From contig NZ_CP044126.1 of NCBI RefSeq assembly GCF_016864575.1, positions 496,001 through 560,000 of the forward strand: a DNA stretch of 64,000 bases, written 5' to 3'. The DNA comes from Rhizobium sp. BG4. GTDB lineage: Bacteria; Pseudomonadota; Alphaproteobacteria; Rhizobiales; Rhizobiaceae. Positions within the stretch are counted from its first letter, which is position 1. Each line of letters opens with the position of its first letter. The notes beneath the pieces were generated by a model. The model did no database searches. It saw only the letters and a list, made by a program, of their open reading frames with translations, and was not told where the DNA came from. Below, one piece after another: positions 11,642 through 19,643 of this stretch. Position numbers and translations under genes: made by a program.

Positions 11642-11657
11642 AAATTGGCGCCAATTT
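11642..11657. promoter_or_regulatory. Perfect 16-bp palindrome, candidate GntR operator
   Basis: AAATTGGCGCCAATTT is exactly self-complementary. It lies 36 bp before the chosen start of the amidohydrolase gene, just after an AT-rich stretch that could hold the promoter. Outer sequences CCAAAATT (11594-11601) and AATTTTGG (11653-11660) form a second inverted pair. The position fits repression by the divergent GntR protein. Confidence 0.55.
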
Positions 11658-11692
11658 TGGATACTATGCGAAACGAAGCCGTTTTGAAAGTC

Positions 11693-13117
11693 ATGAAAAA
11701 CACCGAAGCCGTCTGGGACATCGTCGAAGCCAAGAGCGAAGCCTTCGCCGCATTGAGCGATCGCATCTGGGATATGCCGGAGACGAATTACGAAGAGTAT
11801 CGCTCCGCCGAAGAGCACGCCCGCCAGCTGGAAGCCGAGGGCTTCAGGGTCGAGCGCGGCATTGCCGGCCTGCCGACGGCTGTGATGGGTGAAGCCGGCG
11901 AAGACGGCCCGGTCATTGCCATTCTCGGCGAATTCGACGCCCTGCCCGGCCTGAGCCAGATTGCCGGCATCGCGGAAAAGCGCGAAGCCTCCGTCAACGG
12001 CAACGGCCACGGCTGCGGGCACAACATGCTCGGCGCCGGATCGATGCTGGCGGCTTCCGCCGTCAAGGATTTCCTCGCCGAGAACGGCCTGAAGGGCCGC
12101 ATCCGCTATTACGGCTGCCCGGCCGAAGAAGGCGGCTCGTCGAAGGGCTTCATGGTGCGCGCCGGCGTCTTCGACGATGTCGATATCGCCATCTGCTGGC
12201 ACCCGGCGGCCTTTGCCGGTGTCAACAATCCGGTCTCGCTCGCCTGCAACGAGCTGAACTTCCATTTCAGCGGCCGCGCTTCGCATGCCTCGGCTACGCC
12301 GCATCTCGGCCGCAGCGCGCTCGATGCCGTCGAGCTGATGAACGTCGGCGTCAACTACATGCGCGAGCACATGCCGTCGAGCGCGCGTATCCACTATGCC
12401 GTGACCGATACCGGCGGCTCGGCCCCGAATGTCGTGCAGGCCAAGGCAACGGTGCGCTACCTCGTGCGCGCCCGCAACCTGCCCGAACTGCTGTCGCTGG
12501 TCGCCCGCGTCAAGAAGGTTGCCGAGGGTGCTGCGCTGATGACCGAGACCACGGTGCGCAGCGAAGTGATCAGCGGCGACGCCAATCTCGTCGGCAACGT
12601 GCCGCTCGAGGACCTGATGTTTGCCAATCTCCAGCGCCTCGGCGCGCCCGTCTTCGACGATGCCGACCGCGAGACGGCCCGCAAGTTCCAGGCGACGATG
12701 AGCCCCGAGGACATCGCCTCGTCCTATGCCCGGTTCGGCCTGAAGCCGAAGAAGGACCAGCCGCTCTGCGAGGAAATCTTCCCGCTTTATGCCGGCGACA
12801 GCTCCATCGTCGGCTCCACCGATGTCGGCAGCGTCAGCTGGGTGGTTCCGACCGTCCAGATGCGCGGCGCCACCTATGCGATCGGCACGCCCGGCCATTC
12901 CTGGCAGCTCGTTGCCCAGGGCAAACTTCCGGCTGCCCACAAGGGCACGGAACACGCGGCGAAGGTCATGGCGAGCACCGCCATCGACCTGATCCGCAAT
13001 CCCGATCTCATCGAGGCGGCCAAGGCGGACCTGAAGGGCCGCCTCGATGGGACGCCATTCGTCAATCCGATCCCTGACGACGTGCAGCCGCCGCTTCCCG
13101 AAAGGCAGGCGTCATGA
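11693..13117 (+). CDS. M20 amidohydrolase (AbgB/aminobenzoyl-glutamate hydrolase-like)
   Basis: 474 residues, soluble, no signal peptide. Metal-site motifs of M20D peptidases are in order: ILGEFDALPGLSQ, GNGHGCGHNMLGAGS (Cys/His ligands), YGCPAEEGGSSKGFM with the Glu-Glu pair, and CWHPAA. The dimerisation domain contains SGRASHASATPHLGRSALDA; a late STDVGSVSW and GTPGHSWQ complete the site. It resembles AbgB, which cleaves p-aminobenzoyl-glutamate, but many relatives act on other N-acyl amino acids. The start at 11693 is chosen by alignment to AbgB length; 11666 is also possible. Its end overlaps the first permease gene by 4 bp, so import and hydrolysis are coupled. Confidence 0.85.
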   Translation: MKNTEAVWDIVEAKSEAFAALSDRIWDMPETNYEEYRSAEEHARQLEAEGFRVERGIAGLPTAVMGEAGEDGPVIAILGEFDALPGLSQIAGIAEKREASVNGNGHGCGHNMLGAGSMLAASAVKDFLAENGLKGRIRYYGCPAEEGGSSKGFMVRAGVFDDVDIAICWHPAAFAGVNNPVSLACNELNFHFSGRASHASATPHLGRSALDAVELMNVGVNYMREHMPSSARIHYAVTDTGGSAPNVVQAKATVRYLVRARNLPELLSLVARVKKVAEGAALMTETTVRSEVISGDANLVGNVPLEDLMFANLQRLGAPVFDDADRETARKFQATMSPEDIASSYARFGLKPKKDQPLCEEIFPLYAGDSSIVGSTDVGSVSWVVPTVQMRGATYAIGTPGHSWQLVAQGKLPAAHKGTEHAAKVMASTAIDLIRNPDLIEAAKADLKGRLDGTPFVNPIPDDVQPPLPERQAS

Positions 13118-13833
13118 ACCAGCCGGGCATCCTCGAGCTTATCAGCTTCGGCCCCGACGGATGGGGCAAGGCGCTGCTTGCAGGCGCGTGGATGACCGTT
13201 CTGATCGCGCTCGCAGGCTATTCGACCGGCGCCGTGATCGGTTCCTTCGGCGCATGGGCGAAAATATCGGGTGGCCGCGGCCTGAAGATCGCGGCTGATA
13301 CCTATACGACAGTCCTTCGCGGCATCCCGGATCTGCTCGTCATCTACCTCTTCTATTTCGGCGGCAGCGCTGCCGTCACCGCGATCGGCAAGCTGTTCGG
13401 CGCCGAGGGCTTTCTCGGCTTCCCGGGCTTTCTTGCCGGTTCGCTCGCCGTCGGCGTGACCTCCGGCGCCCAGTTCACCGAAGTCTTCCGCGGCGCCTTC
13501 AAGGCGGTCCATCCCGGTGAAATCGAAGCGGCGATCGCCTGCGGCATGGGCCGCGCCCTGCGCTTCCGGCGCATCATCGCGCCGTTGACGCTGCGCCATG
13601 CACTGCCCGGCCTCGGCAATGTCTGGCAGGTCGTCCTGAAGGAATCCGCCCTCGTCTCCATCACCGGCGTCGCCGAGTTGCTGCGCCAGACGCAGATCGC
13701 CGCCGGCTCTACCGGCCTGCCCTTCGATTTCTACGTTATCGCCGGGGCGATCTACCTCGTCATCTCCACCGGCTCCGGCCTGTTTCTGCGGCGTGCCGAA
13801 AAGCACTTTTCGCGTGGCGTGAGGAGAGGCTGA
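13114..13833 (+). CDS. Polar amino-acid-type ABC importer permease (HisQ/OccQ-like)
   Basis: 239-residue inner-membrane permease of the HisM/HisQ group with about five helices. It has RGIPDLLVIYLFYFGG, typical of this family, and the EAA-type loop FKAVHPGEIEAAIACGMGRA followed by RRIIAPLTLRHALPG. ATG overlaps the stop of the amidohydrolase gene (ATGA), and its own stop overlaps the next start by one base. It probably forms a heterodimeric channel with the next gene product. Confidence 0.92.
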   Translation: MNQPGILELISFGPDGWGKALLAGAWMTVLIALAGYSTGAVIGSFGAWAKISGGRGLKIAADTYTTVLRGIPDLLVIYLFYFGGSAAVTAIGKLFGAEGFLGFPGFLAGSLAVGVTSGAQFTEVFRGAFKAVHPGEIEAAIACGMGRALRFRRIIAPLTLRHALPGLGNVWQVVLKESALVSITGVAELLRQTQIAAGSTGLPFDFYVIAGAIYLVISTGSGLFLRRAEKHFSRGVRRG

Positions 13834-14573
13834 TGGACTTGCAATTTCTGTTTGAGACCTTCGTCAGCCTGGTTTCAGCCATTCCGCTGACCCTTGAGCT
13901 TGCTGCCACCTCGATTGCGCTCGGCGCCGTCCTGGCGCTGGCCATCGCCCTCTGCCGCCTTTCCGGCAACAAGGCGCTCGAGTGGTTCGCCCGCAGCTAT
14001 GTCTTCGTCTTCCGCGGCACGCCGCTGCTCGTCCAGATCTTCCTGCTCTATTACGGCCTCGGCCAGTTCCCGGCCGTCCGCCACAGCATCTTCTGGCCGT
14101 TCCTGCGCGAGCCCTATTGGTGTGCCGTGCTGGCGCTGACCATGAATACTGCCGCCTATGCCAGCGAAATCATCCGTGGTGGCCTGCTTTCGGTTCCCTT
14201 CGGCCAGATCGAAGCGGCCCGCGCCTGCGGCATGCCACGGCTGATGCAATTCCGCCGCATCGTGCTGCCGCTCGCGGTTCGCCAGGCCCTGCCCGGCTAC
14301 AGCAACGAGATGATCTCGATGGTCAAGGCCACCTCGCTCGCCTCGATCATCACGCTGATGGAAGTCACCGGCGTCGCCGCCCGCATCATCTCGGAATCCT
14401 ACCGGGCGATCGAAGTCTTCATCGTTGCCGGAGCCATCTACCTGGCGATCAACTTCCTGCTGACCCGGCTCGTCCATCTCGTCGAATACTGGCTGAGCCC
14501 GCATCTGCGCCAGCCCGTTCCCTATCATCCGGCAGTGAAAGCTGCGCCCGCACTTGAAGGAGACGCCCGATGA
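13833..14573 (+). CDS. Polar amino-acid-type ABC importer permease (HisM/OccM-like)
   Basis: 246 residues, second membrane subunit. It contains FVFRGTPLLVQIFLLYYGLG, the conserved loop of HisM-type permeases, and LLSVPFGQIEAARACGMPRL followed by RRIVLPLAVRQALPGYSN, the ATPase-docking loop. Several hydrophobic helices surround these. It starts on the last base of the preceding stop codon and overlaps the ATPase gene by 4 bp. Confidence 0.92.
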   Translation: MDLQFLFETFVSLVSAIPLTLELAATSIALGAVLALAIALCRLSGNKALEWFARSYVFVFRGTPLLVQIFLLYYGLGQFPAVRHSIFWPFLREPYWCAVLALTMNTAAYASEIIRGGLLSVPFGQIEAARACGMPRLMQFRRIVLPLAVRQALPGYSNEMISMVKATSLASIITLMEVTGVAARIISESYRAIEVFIVAGAIYLAINFLLTRLVHLVEYWLSPHLRQPVPYHPAVKAAPALEGDAR

Positions 14574-15334
14574 CCGCGGCAACCGCTCTCAGCGTCAAGA
14601 ACCTGCACAAGAGTTTCGGCAATGTCGAAGTGCTGAAGGGCATTTCGCTCGATGCCCACGAGGGCGACGTCGTCTCGATCCTCGGCTCGTCCGGCTCCGG
14701 CAAGTCGACCTTCCTGCGCTGCGTCAACCTGTTGGAAACGCCGAATTCCGGCGACGTGACGGTGGCCGGCGAGACGATCCGCATGCTGCCCGACGCCAAA
14801 GGCCGCAGCCGTCCGGCCGACCGCAAGCAGGTCGACCGCATCCGCTCGCAACTCGGCATGGTGTTCCAGAGCTTCAATCTCTGGTCCCACAAGACCGTGC
14901 TGGAAAACGTCATCGAGGCGCCCGTTCACGTGCAGGGGCGCAACCGCGCCGAATGCATCGAGGAAGCCGAGGCGCTGCTTGCCAAGGTCGGCATCGCCGA
15001 GAAGCGCAATTTCTATCCGGCCCACCTTTCCGGCGGCCAGCAGCAGCGCGCCGCGATTGCCCGTGCGCTCGCCATGCGCCCGAAGGTGATGCTGTTCGAC
15101 GAGCCGACTTCGGCGCTCGATCCCGAGCTCGTCGGTGAAGTGCTGCGCGTCATGCGCGCGCTCGCCGAAGAAGGCCGCACGATGCTGGTCGTCACCCACG
15201 AGATGGGTTTTGCCCGCGACGTCTCGAGCCGCGTCGTCTTCCTGCATCAGGGCGTCGTCGAAGAAGACGGTCGCCCGCAGGACGTCTTTGCCAATTCGCG
15301 CTCGGAACGCTTCCGGCAGTTCATCAGCAAATAA
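14570..15334 (+). CDS. Polar amino-acid-type ABC importer ATPase (HisP-like)
   Basis: 254 residues, normal length for HisP/GlnQ-type ATPases. Walker A GSSGSGKST (about 41-49), Q-loop VFQSFNLWSH, signature LSGGQQQR, Walker B VMLFDEPTSALD and switch histidine in VVTHEMGFA are all intact. It contains the SHKTVLENVIEAPVHVQG segment usual for octopine/histidine-type transporters. The start overlaps the upstream permease stop (ATGA). The binding-protein gene follows 34 bp later. Confidence 0.94.
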   Translation: MTAATALSVKNLHKSFGNVEVLKGISLDAHEGDVVSILGSSGSGKSTFLRCVNLLETPNSGDVTVAGETIRMLPDAKGRSRPADRKQVDRIRSQLGMVFQSFNLWSHKTVLENVIEAPVHVQGRNRAECIEEAEALLAKVGIAEKRNFYPAHLSGGQQQRAAIARALAMRPKVMLFDEPTSALDPELVGEVLRVMRALAEEGRTMLVVTHEMGFARDVSSRVVFLHQGVVEEDGRPQDVFANSRSERFRQFISK

Positions 15335-15368
15335 TCTCTCAGCCCAAACCAAGAAAAGGGGAGCTAAA

Positions 15369-16226
15369 ATGACAATTCTTTCGCGGGTTCTGACCGCAGC
15401 GGCCGCAATGGCGGTTATTGCTACCGCAGGCATCGCCCATGCCGACGACAAGAAGTGGACGACGGTGACGATCGCCACCGAAGGTGCGTTCAAGCCTTAC
15501 AACTTCACCAAGCCGGACGGCACGCTTGACGGCTACGAGATCGAGCTCACCAAGTATCTCTGCGCCCACATGAAGGTCGAGTGCAAGGTCGTCGTCCAGA
15601 ACTTCGACGGTATGATCCCGGGTCTGAATGCCGGCAAGTTCGACGCCATCATCTCCGGCATGTCGGCGACCGCCAAGCGCGAGGAAGTGATCGCCTTCAG
15701 CGATTCCTACGGCTCCACCGGCCAGGCTTTCGCCACCTCGAAGGAAAGCGATCTGGCAGGCCTGCCTGAGAAGGGCCAGGTCTTCTCGCTCGCCAGCGAC
15801 GAGGCCGGCGCCGCCGCCGAGATCGAGAAGATCAAGCCGGCGCTGCAGGGCAAGACCATCGGTGTGCAGACCGCTTCCACCGCCGCCGCCTTCGTCGACA
15901 AGTACTTGAAGGGCGTCGTCGAGGTTCGCGAGTACAAGACCACCGAAGAACATGACCTCGACCTCAAGGCCGGCCGCGTCGATCTGGTGATGGCCTCGAT
16001 GGCCTATCTCACCACCGCTTCGCAGAAGCCTGGCAACGAAGACATGACGACGACGGGTCCGCGCTTCCAGGGCGGCTTCCTCGGTCGCGGCAGCTCGGTC
16101 GGTCTGCGCAAGGACGATACCGCGCTGAAGGCGCTGTTCAACGAAGCGATCGCTTCCGCCAAGGCCGACGGCACGATCAAGACGCTGTCGGAAAAGTGGT
16201 TCGGCTTCGACGTCACGCCGAAGTGA
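15369..16226 (+). CDS. Polar amino-acid-type ABC substrate-binding protein
   Basis: 285 residues, SBP_bac_3 family. A Sec signal peptide covers residues 1-25 (cleavage after IAHA). Family landmarks are ATEGAFKPYNF near the mature N-terminus, DGYEIELTKYLC, and NFDGMIPGLNAGKFDAIISG, followed by MSATAKREEVIAFSDSYGST. The C-terminus has ALFNEAIASAKADGTIKTL and SEKWFGFDV. AGGGGAG lies ahead of the start. It is last gene of the operon, with a strong terminator after it. The ligand is probably an amide or acylated amino acid that the operon's M20 enzyme can hydrolyse. Confidence 0.93.
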   Translation: MTILSRVLTAAAAMAVIATAGIAHADDKKWTTVTIATEGAFKPYNFTKPDGTLDGYEIELTKYLCAHMKVECKVVVQNFDGMIPGLNAGKFDAIISGMSATAKREEVIAFSDSYGSTGQAFATSKESDLAGLPEKGQVFSLASDEAGAAAEIEKIKPALQGKTIGVQTASTAAAFVDKYLKGVVEVREYKTTEEHDLDLKAGRVDLVMASMAYLTTASQKPGNEDMTTTGPRFQGGFLGRGSSVGLRKDDTALKALFNEAIASAKADGTIKTLSEKWFGFDVTPK

Positions 16227-16250
16227 GGCACTGACGCTTTGCATTCTCAG

Positions 16251-16290
16251 AGCCCGGCGATGCGCAGCCTCGCCGGGCTTTCTTGTTTTC
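16251..16290 (+). terminator. Rho-independent terminator of the amidohydrolase/ABC operon
   Basis: A perfect 10-bp stem AGCCCGGCGA/TCGCCGGGCT (16251-16260 and 16270-16279) with a 9-base loop is followed by TTCTTGTTTT. It lies 25 bp after the binding-protein stop codon. Confidence 0.88.
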
Positions 16291-16304
16291 AGCACAATCT
16301 GTAG

Positions 16305-16329
16305 TGACAGCGCGATGCTGTCATACTAT
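16305..16329 (+). promoter_or_regulatory. Inverted repeat overlapping a -10 region ahead of the ABC exporter gene
   Basis: TGACAGC (16305-16311), 5 bp, GCTGTCA (16317-16323), followed directly by TACTAT (16324-16329), a good -10 candidate. A repressor bound to this dyad would block the promoter. The distance to the exporter start is about 150 bp, leaving a long leader that contains a possible short peptide. Confidence 0.5.
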
Positions 16330-16366
16330 AAGTCCCTGCAGCGACTCATGAAGGAGGATCGTCACG

Positions 16367-16396
16367 ATGCGAAATCTCGGCACAACACAACGCTGA
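16367..16396 (+). CDS. Possible 9-residue leader peptide ahead of the ABC exporter gene
   Basis: MRNLGTTQR preceded by AAGGAGGA, one of the best ribosome sites in the window (16351-16358, eight bases from the ATG). The long untranslated leader upstream of the exporter makes a translated leader plausible. An overlapping 34-codon frame from 16348 is less likely because the strong site lies inside it. There is no conservation evidence; speculative. Confidence 0.25.
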   Translation: MRNLGTTQR

Positions 16397-16476
16397 ACAG
16401 CGGTGCCGATTGGGCTCGTCTGTTCGGCCCGCTTCCCATCCTACGATCTTGACAGATACTGCCCTGGAGGGCACTC

Positions 16477-18198
16477 ATGTTTCGTCGCTTCTTCTCCTAC
16501 TATGCGCGTTACAAGCGCTTGTTTTTCCTTGATTTCGGCTGCGCCGTCATTGCCGGCCTGCTGGAACTGGGCTTTCCCCTTGCCGTCAAGCTCTTCGTCG
16601 ACGAGCTGCTTCCCGGCCGTGACTGGGGGCTGATCGCCGCCGTCGCGGCTGCGCTGCTCGCGGTCTATGCCGTCAACACCGGCCTGATGGCTGTGGTCAA
16701 CTATTGGGGTCATGCGCTCGGCATCTCGATCGAGTCCGACATGCGCCGCCAGGCCTTCGATCACATCCAGAAGCTGTCGTTCAGCTATTTCGACAACAAC
16801 AAGACCGGCCACCTGATCACGCACGTCACCAAGGATCTCGAAGAGGTGGGCGAAGTCGCCCATCACGGTCCCGAGGACGTATTCATCGCCATCATGACCT
16901 TCATCGGCGCCTTCATCCTGATGTTCACGGTGCATTGGAAGCTGGCGCTGCTGACGACGACGATCGTGCCGTTCATGACATGGCTGGTCAGCCGCTATGG
17001 CGCGAAAATGACGGTCACCTGGCGCAACCTCTTCCGCAAGGTCGGCGACTTCAACACCCGCGTTCAGGAAAGCGTCGGCGGCATCCGCGTCGTCAAGGCC
17101 TTCGGCAACGAAGGCTATGAGAGCGAGCTTTTCGCCCTCAATAATGAAGGTTATCGCGAGACCAAGCTCAGCGCCTATCGCTATATGACGGCGAGCATTG
17201 CGCTCAGCTATCTCAGCACCCGGCTGGTGCAGCTAGTCATCATGGTTGCCGGCACGTTCTACGTCGTCAATGGCGAGCTGACCTATGGCGGCTTCGTCGG
17301 CTTCCTGCTGCTCGTCAATGTCTTCTTCCACCCGATCGACAAGATCACCTCAGTGCTCGAAATGTATCCGAAGGGGATTGCCGGCTTTAAGCGCTTCATC
17401 TCGCTGATCGACACCGAGCCGGATCTTGCCGACCGTCCGGATGCCGTCACCGTTAGGTCGCTGCACGGCGATATCGCCTACAAGGACGTCTCCTTCGGCT
17501 ATTCCGATCACGGCAAGGTGCTGGACAAGCTGAACCTGACGATCTCTGCAGGCGAGACCGTCGCCTTCGTCGGCCCTTCGGGCGCCGGCAAGACGACGAT
17601 CTGCTCGCTGCTGCCGCGCTTCTACGATGTCACATCGGGCGCCATCACCATCGATGGCATCGATATCCGCGACATGACGCAGGCCTCGCTGCGCAGCCAG
17701 ATCGGCATCGTGCAGCAGGATGTTTTCCTGTTCGGCTCGACCATCCGCGAGAATATCGCCTATGGCCGTCTCGGCGCATCGGATGCGGACATCATGGAAG
17801 CACTCAGGCGCTCGTCGCTCGACGAGTTCGTCCGTTCGCTTCCCGCGGGTCTCGATACGCCGACCGGCGAGCGTGGCGTCAAGCTCTCGGGCGGCCAGAA
17901 GCAGCGCCTGGCAATCGCCCGTATATTCCTGAAGAACCCGCCGATCCTGATCCTCGACGAGGCGACCTCGGCGCTCGATACGGCAACGGAATATGCGATC
18001 CAGCAGGCGCTTTCGGAACTGTCGGAAGGACGCACGACGCTCGTCGTCGCCCACCGCCTGGCCACCATCCGCAACGCCGACCGGATCGTGGTGATGGGTC
18101 CCCGCGGCATCGAGGAGCAAGGCACGCATGCCGAACTTCTTGCCCGCAATGGCGCCTATTCCCGCTTGCACAACGCCCAGTTCGGCGCCGTCGCCTGA
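16477..18198 (+). CDS. ABC exporter, fused membrane and ATPase domains (MsbA/LmrA-like half transporter)
   Basis: 573 residues. Residues 1-310 form a six-helix exporter membrane domain with the coupling-loop motif SYFDNNKTGHLITHVTKDLE. Residues 335-573 form the ATPase: Walker A GPSGAGKTT, Q-loop VQQDVFLFG, signature LSGGQKQR, Walker B LILDEATSALD, switch histidine VVAHRLATI. As a half transporter it should work as a homodimer, moving lipid or drug-like substrates outward. The ATG follows CTGGAGG. It is probably monocistronic, with its own dyad-controlled promoter. The substrate is not predictable. Confidence 0.92.
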   Translation: MFRRFFSYYARYKRLFFLDFGCAVIAGLLELGFPLAVKLFVDELLPGRDWGLIAAVAAALLAVYAVNTGLMAVVNYWGHALGISIESDMRRQAFDHIQKLSFSYFDNNKTGHLITHVTKDLEEVGEVAHHGPEDVFIAIMTFIGAFILMFTVHWKLALLTTTIVPFMTWLVSRYGAKMTVTWRNLFRKVGDFNTRVQESVGGIRVVKAFGNEGYESELFALNNEGYRETKLSAYRYMTASIALSYLSTRLVQLVIMVAGTFYVVNGELTYGGFVGFLLLVNVFFHPIDKITSVLEMYPKGIAGFKRFISLIDTEPDLADRPDAVTVRSLHGDIAYKDVSFGYSDHGKVLDKLNLTISAGETVAFVGPSGAGKTTICSLLPRFYDVTSGAITIDGIDIRDMTQASLRSQIGIVQQDVFLFGSTIRENIAYGRLGASDADIMEALRRSSLDEFVRSLPAGLDTPTGERGVKLSGGQKQRLAIARIFLKNPPILILDEATSALDTATEYAIQQALSELSEGRTTLVVAHRLATIRNADRIVVMGPRGIEEQGTHAELLARNGAYSRLHNAQFGAVA

Positions 18199-18206
18199 CG
18201 AAAAGC

Positions 18207-18246
18207 CCGGCGCGCTTCAGACCATCTGCTGCCTGAAGCGCGCCGG
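18207..18246 (-). terminator. Terminator of the AraC gene, overlapping its last codons
   Basis: Perfect 14-bp arms (18207-18220 and 18233-18246) enclose a 12-base loop. On the minus strand the stem is followed by GCTTTTC. The stem includes the AraC stop and last codons. On the plus strand it could also stop exporter transcription, though it lacks a T-run there. Confidence 0.7.
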
Positions 18247-19131
18247 CGGCACTCCACGCCTTGCCTTGAATGCCTTGCCGAAGGCCGCCTCCGAGTCATA
18301 GCCGACCTCGGCGGCGATATCGGCGACTGTTCGGCGGGTGCGGATCAGCAGGTCGCTGGCGAGCGTCATCCTGAGATCGGTCACGAAGCCCGCCACCGTC
18401 ATCCCCGACGTTTCCTTGAACTGTCTGGCATAGGTGGCGCGTGACATGGCGCTGAGCGAGGCCAGCCGGTCGATCGTCCAATCCTCCGCCGGGTTCGCGA
18501 TCACAGCCTTCAATGCCCGCGAGAAGCGGGGATTGGCGATCAGCGCCAGGAGGCCCGCGGTGCCGAGCGCGGCCGTATTCTGCGCCCTCAGCGCCATCGT
18601 CAGCAGCGCAAGACAGATCGCCGTCGCGATCGTCAGCGCCCCGGCTTCCTGATGCATCGCCTCGTCGCGGAGGACGCCGACGAGCAGCTTCAGCGTCTCC
18701 TCCGACTGCGCTCCGGCAAGCGAGGCATGAAAGACATCGGGCAAGGTATCGAGCAGCAACGACGACGACCCCGTAGCCGAATTGAAATGCCCGCAGAGCA
18801 GATCCACATCGGGCGCTCCCTCCCCGTTCTCTCGCACCGGCAGCATGCCGTCATGGGTGAGCCGCACCGGGCGCGGCCCGGCACCGCTCTCGCGGCCGAC
18901 GATCAGATGCGCCTCGCCGCGCGGCAGCATGAGGAAATCCCCTGCCGTCAATTCGACCACCCGCCGGTCGGGAAGCCGCAGGCGGCAGTTGCCGGACAGG
19001 ACCACATGAAACGGGATGACGCCGCGGCCGGCCGGTTCGTGGTCGATCTCGAACGCGCCTTCGAGGCGACAGCGGATGTCCAGGCTGGTGCGAAGCCCGG
19101 CAAGATCGATAAGGCGGCTGAGAATATCCAT
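18217..19131 (-). CDS. AraC-family transcriptional regulator with N-terminal cupin
   Basis: 304 residues. The N-terminal half is a cupin-like ligand domain (Cupin_6 type), with GRGVIPFHVVLSGNCRLRLP and LTAGDFLMLPRGEAHLI. The C-terminal 100 residues carry two helix-turn-helix units: WTIDRLASLSAMSRATYARQ and TVADIAAEVGYDSEAAFGKA, then FKARRGVPPARFR. It is divergent from the AhpD-like and TehA-like genes across a 116-bp gap, so those are the likely targets. In this subfamily the targets are often redox or detoxification enzymes. Confidence 0.92.
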   Translation of the reverse strand: MDILSRLIDLAGLRTSLDIRCRLEGAFEIDHEPAGRGVIPFHVVLSGNCRLRLPDRRVVELTAGDFLMLPRGEAHLIVGRESGAGPRPVRLTHDGMLPVRENGEGAPDVDLLCGHFNSATGSSSLLLDTLPDVFHASLAGAQSEETLKLLVGVLRDEAMHQEAGALTIATAICLALLTMALRAQNTAALGTAGLLALIANPRFSRALKAVIANPAEDWTIDRLASLSAMSRATYARQFKETSGMTVAGFVTDLRMTLASDLLIRTRRTVADIAAEVGYDSEAAFGKAFKARRGVPPARFRQQMV

Positions 19132-19247
19132 GAGACGATCGCGCTAGAAATTGAACTTATTGAGCATTCATCGGATCGCACGAAAAGTCCATATTCCATC
19201 TCAACAGACAGCGAGAGAGCTGCTGCAGATGATGGAAAGGCAAAGTC

Positions 19248-19586
19248 ATGTTGAACTGGAAAGAATATCGTAGCCAGCTGATCGCCCGGATCGGTGAATT
19301 CGGCAAGACCGTTCCTGAGACGGTGAAGGGCTACCAGACGCTTTCGACCGCCGGGCAGAAGACGAACTACCTGGATGCGAAGCACCGCGAGCTGATCGCG
19401 CTCGCAGTCGCCGTCACAGTGCGTTGCGATGGCTGTATCGCCGTCCATACGACCGAGGCCCTGAAGCAGGGTGCGACCAAGGAAGAAATCTCCGAAGCGC
19501 TCGGTGTTGCGGTGGCTATCAATGCCGGCGCCGCCATGGTCTATTCTGCCCGCGTTCTCGACGCCGCCGAGGCGATCGCCAAGTAA
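19248..19586 (+). CDS. AhpD-like / carboxymuconolactone decarboxylase-family protein
   Basis: 112 residues, all-helical AhpD fold. The active-site pattern is intact: KHRELIALAVAVTVRCDGC, with the CxxC pair around residues 61-64, and a histidine three residues on (IAVHTTEALKQGATKEEI). Proteins of this kind reduce peroxides or other electrophiles with a thiol donor. GAAAGG precedes the start. It is divergent from the AraC gene and followed by the TehA-like gene after 57 bp. Confidence 0.9.
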   Translation: MLNWKEYRSQLIARIGEFGKTVPETVKGYQTLSTAGQKTNYLDAKHRELIALAVAVTVRCDGCIAVHTTEALKQGATKEEISEALGVAVAINAGAAMVYSARVLDAAEAIAK

Positions 19587-19643
19587 GTGCATTCGACGAT
19601 GCGGGAGGCGCGACGCCTTCCGCTCCCCTGATGAAGCGAGGTC

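Noticed and set aside
16348..16452. A 34-codon frame overlapping the short leader peptide.
   Set aside because: The strong ribosome site lies within its first codons, and nothing suitable precedes its own ATG.
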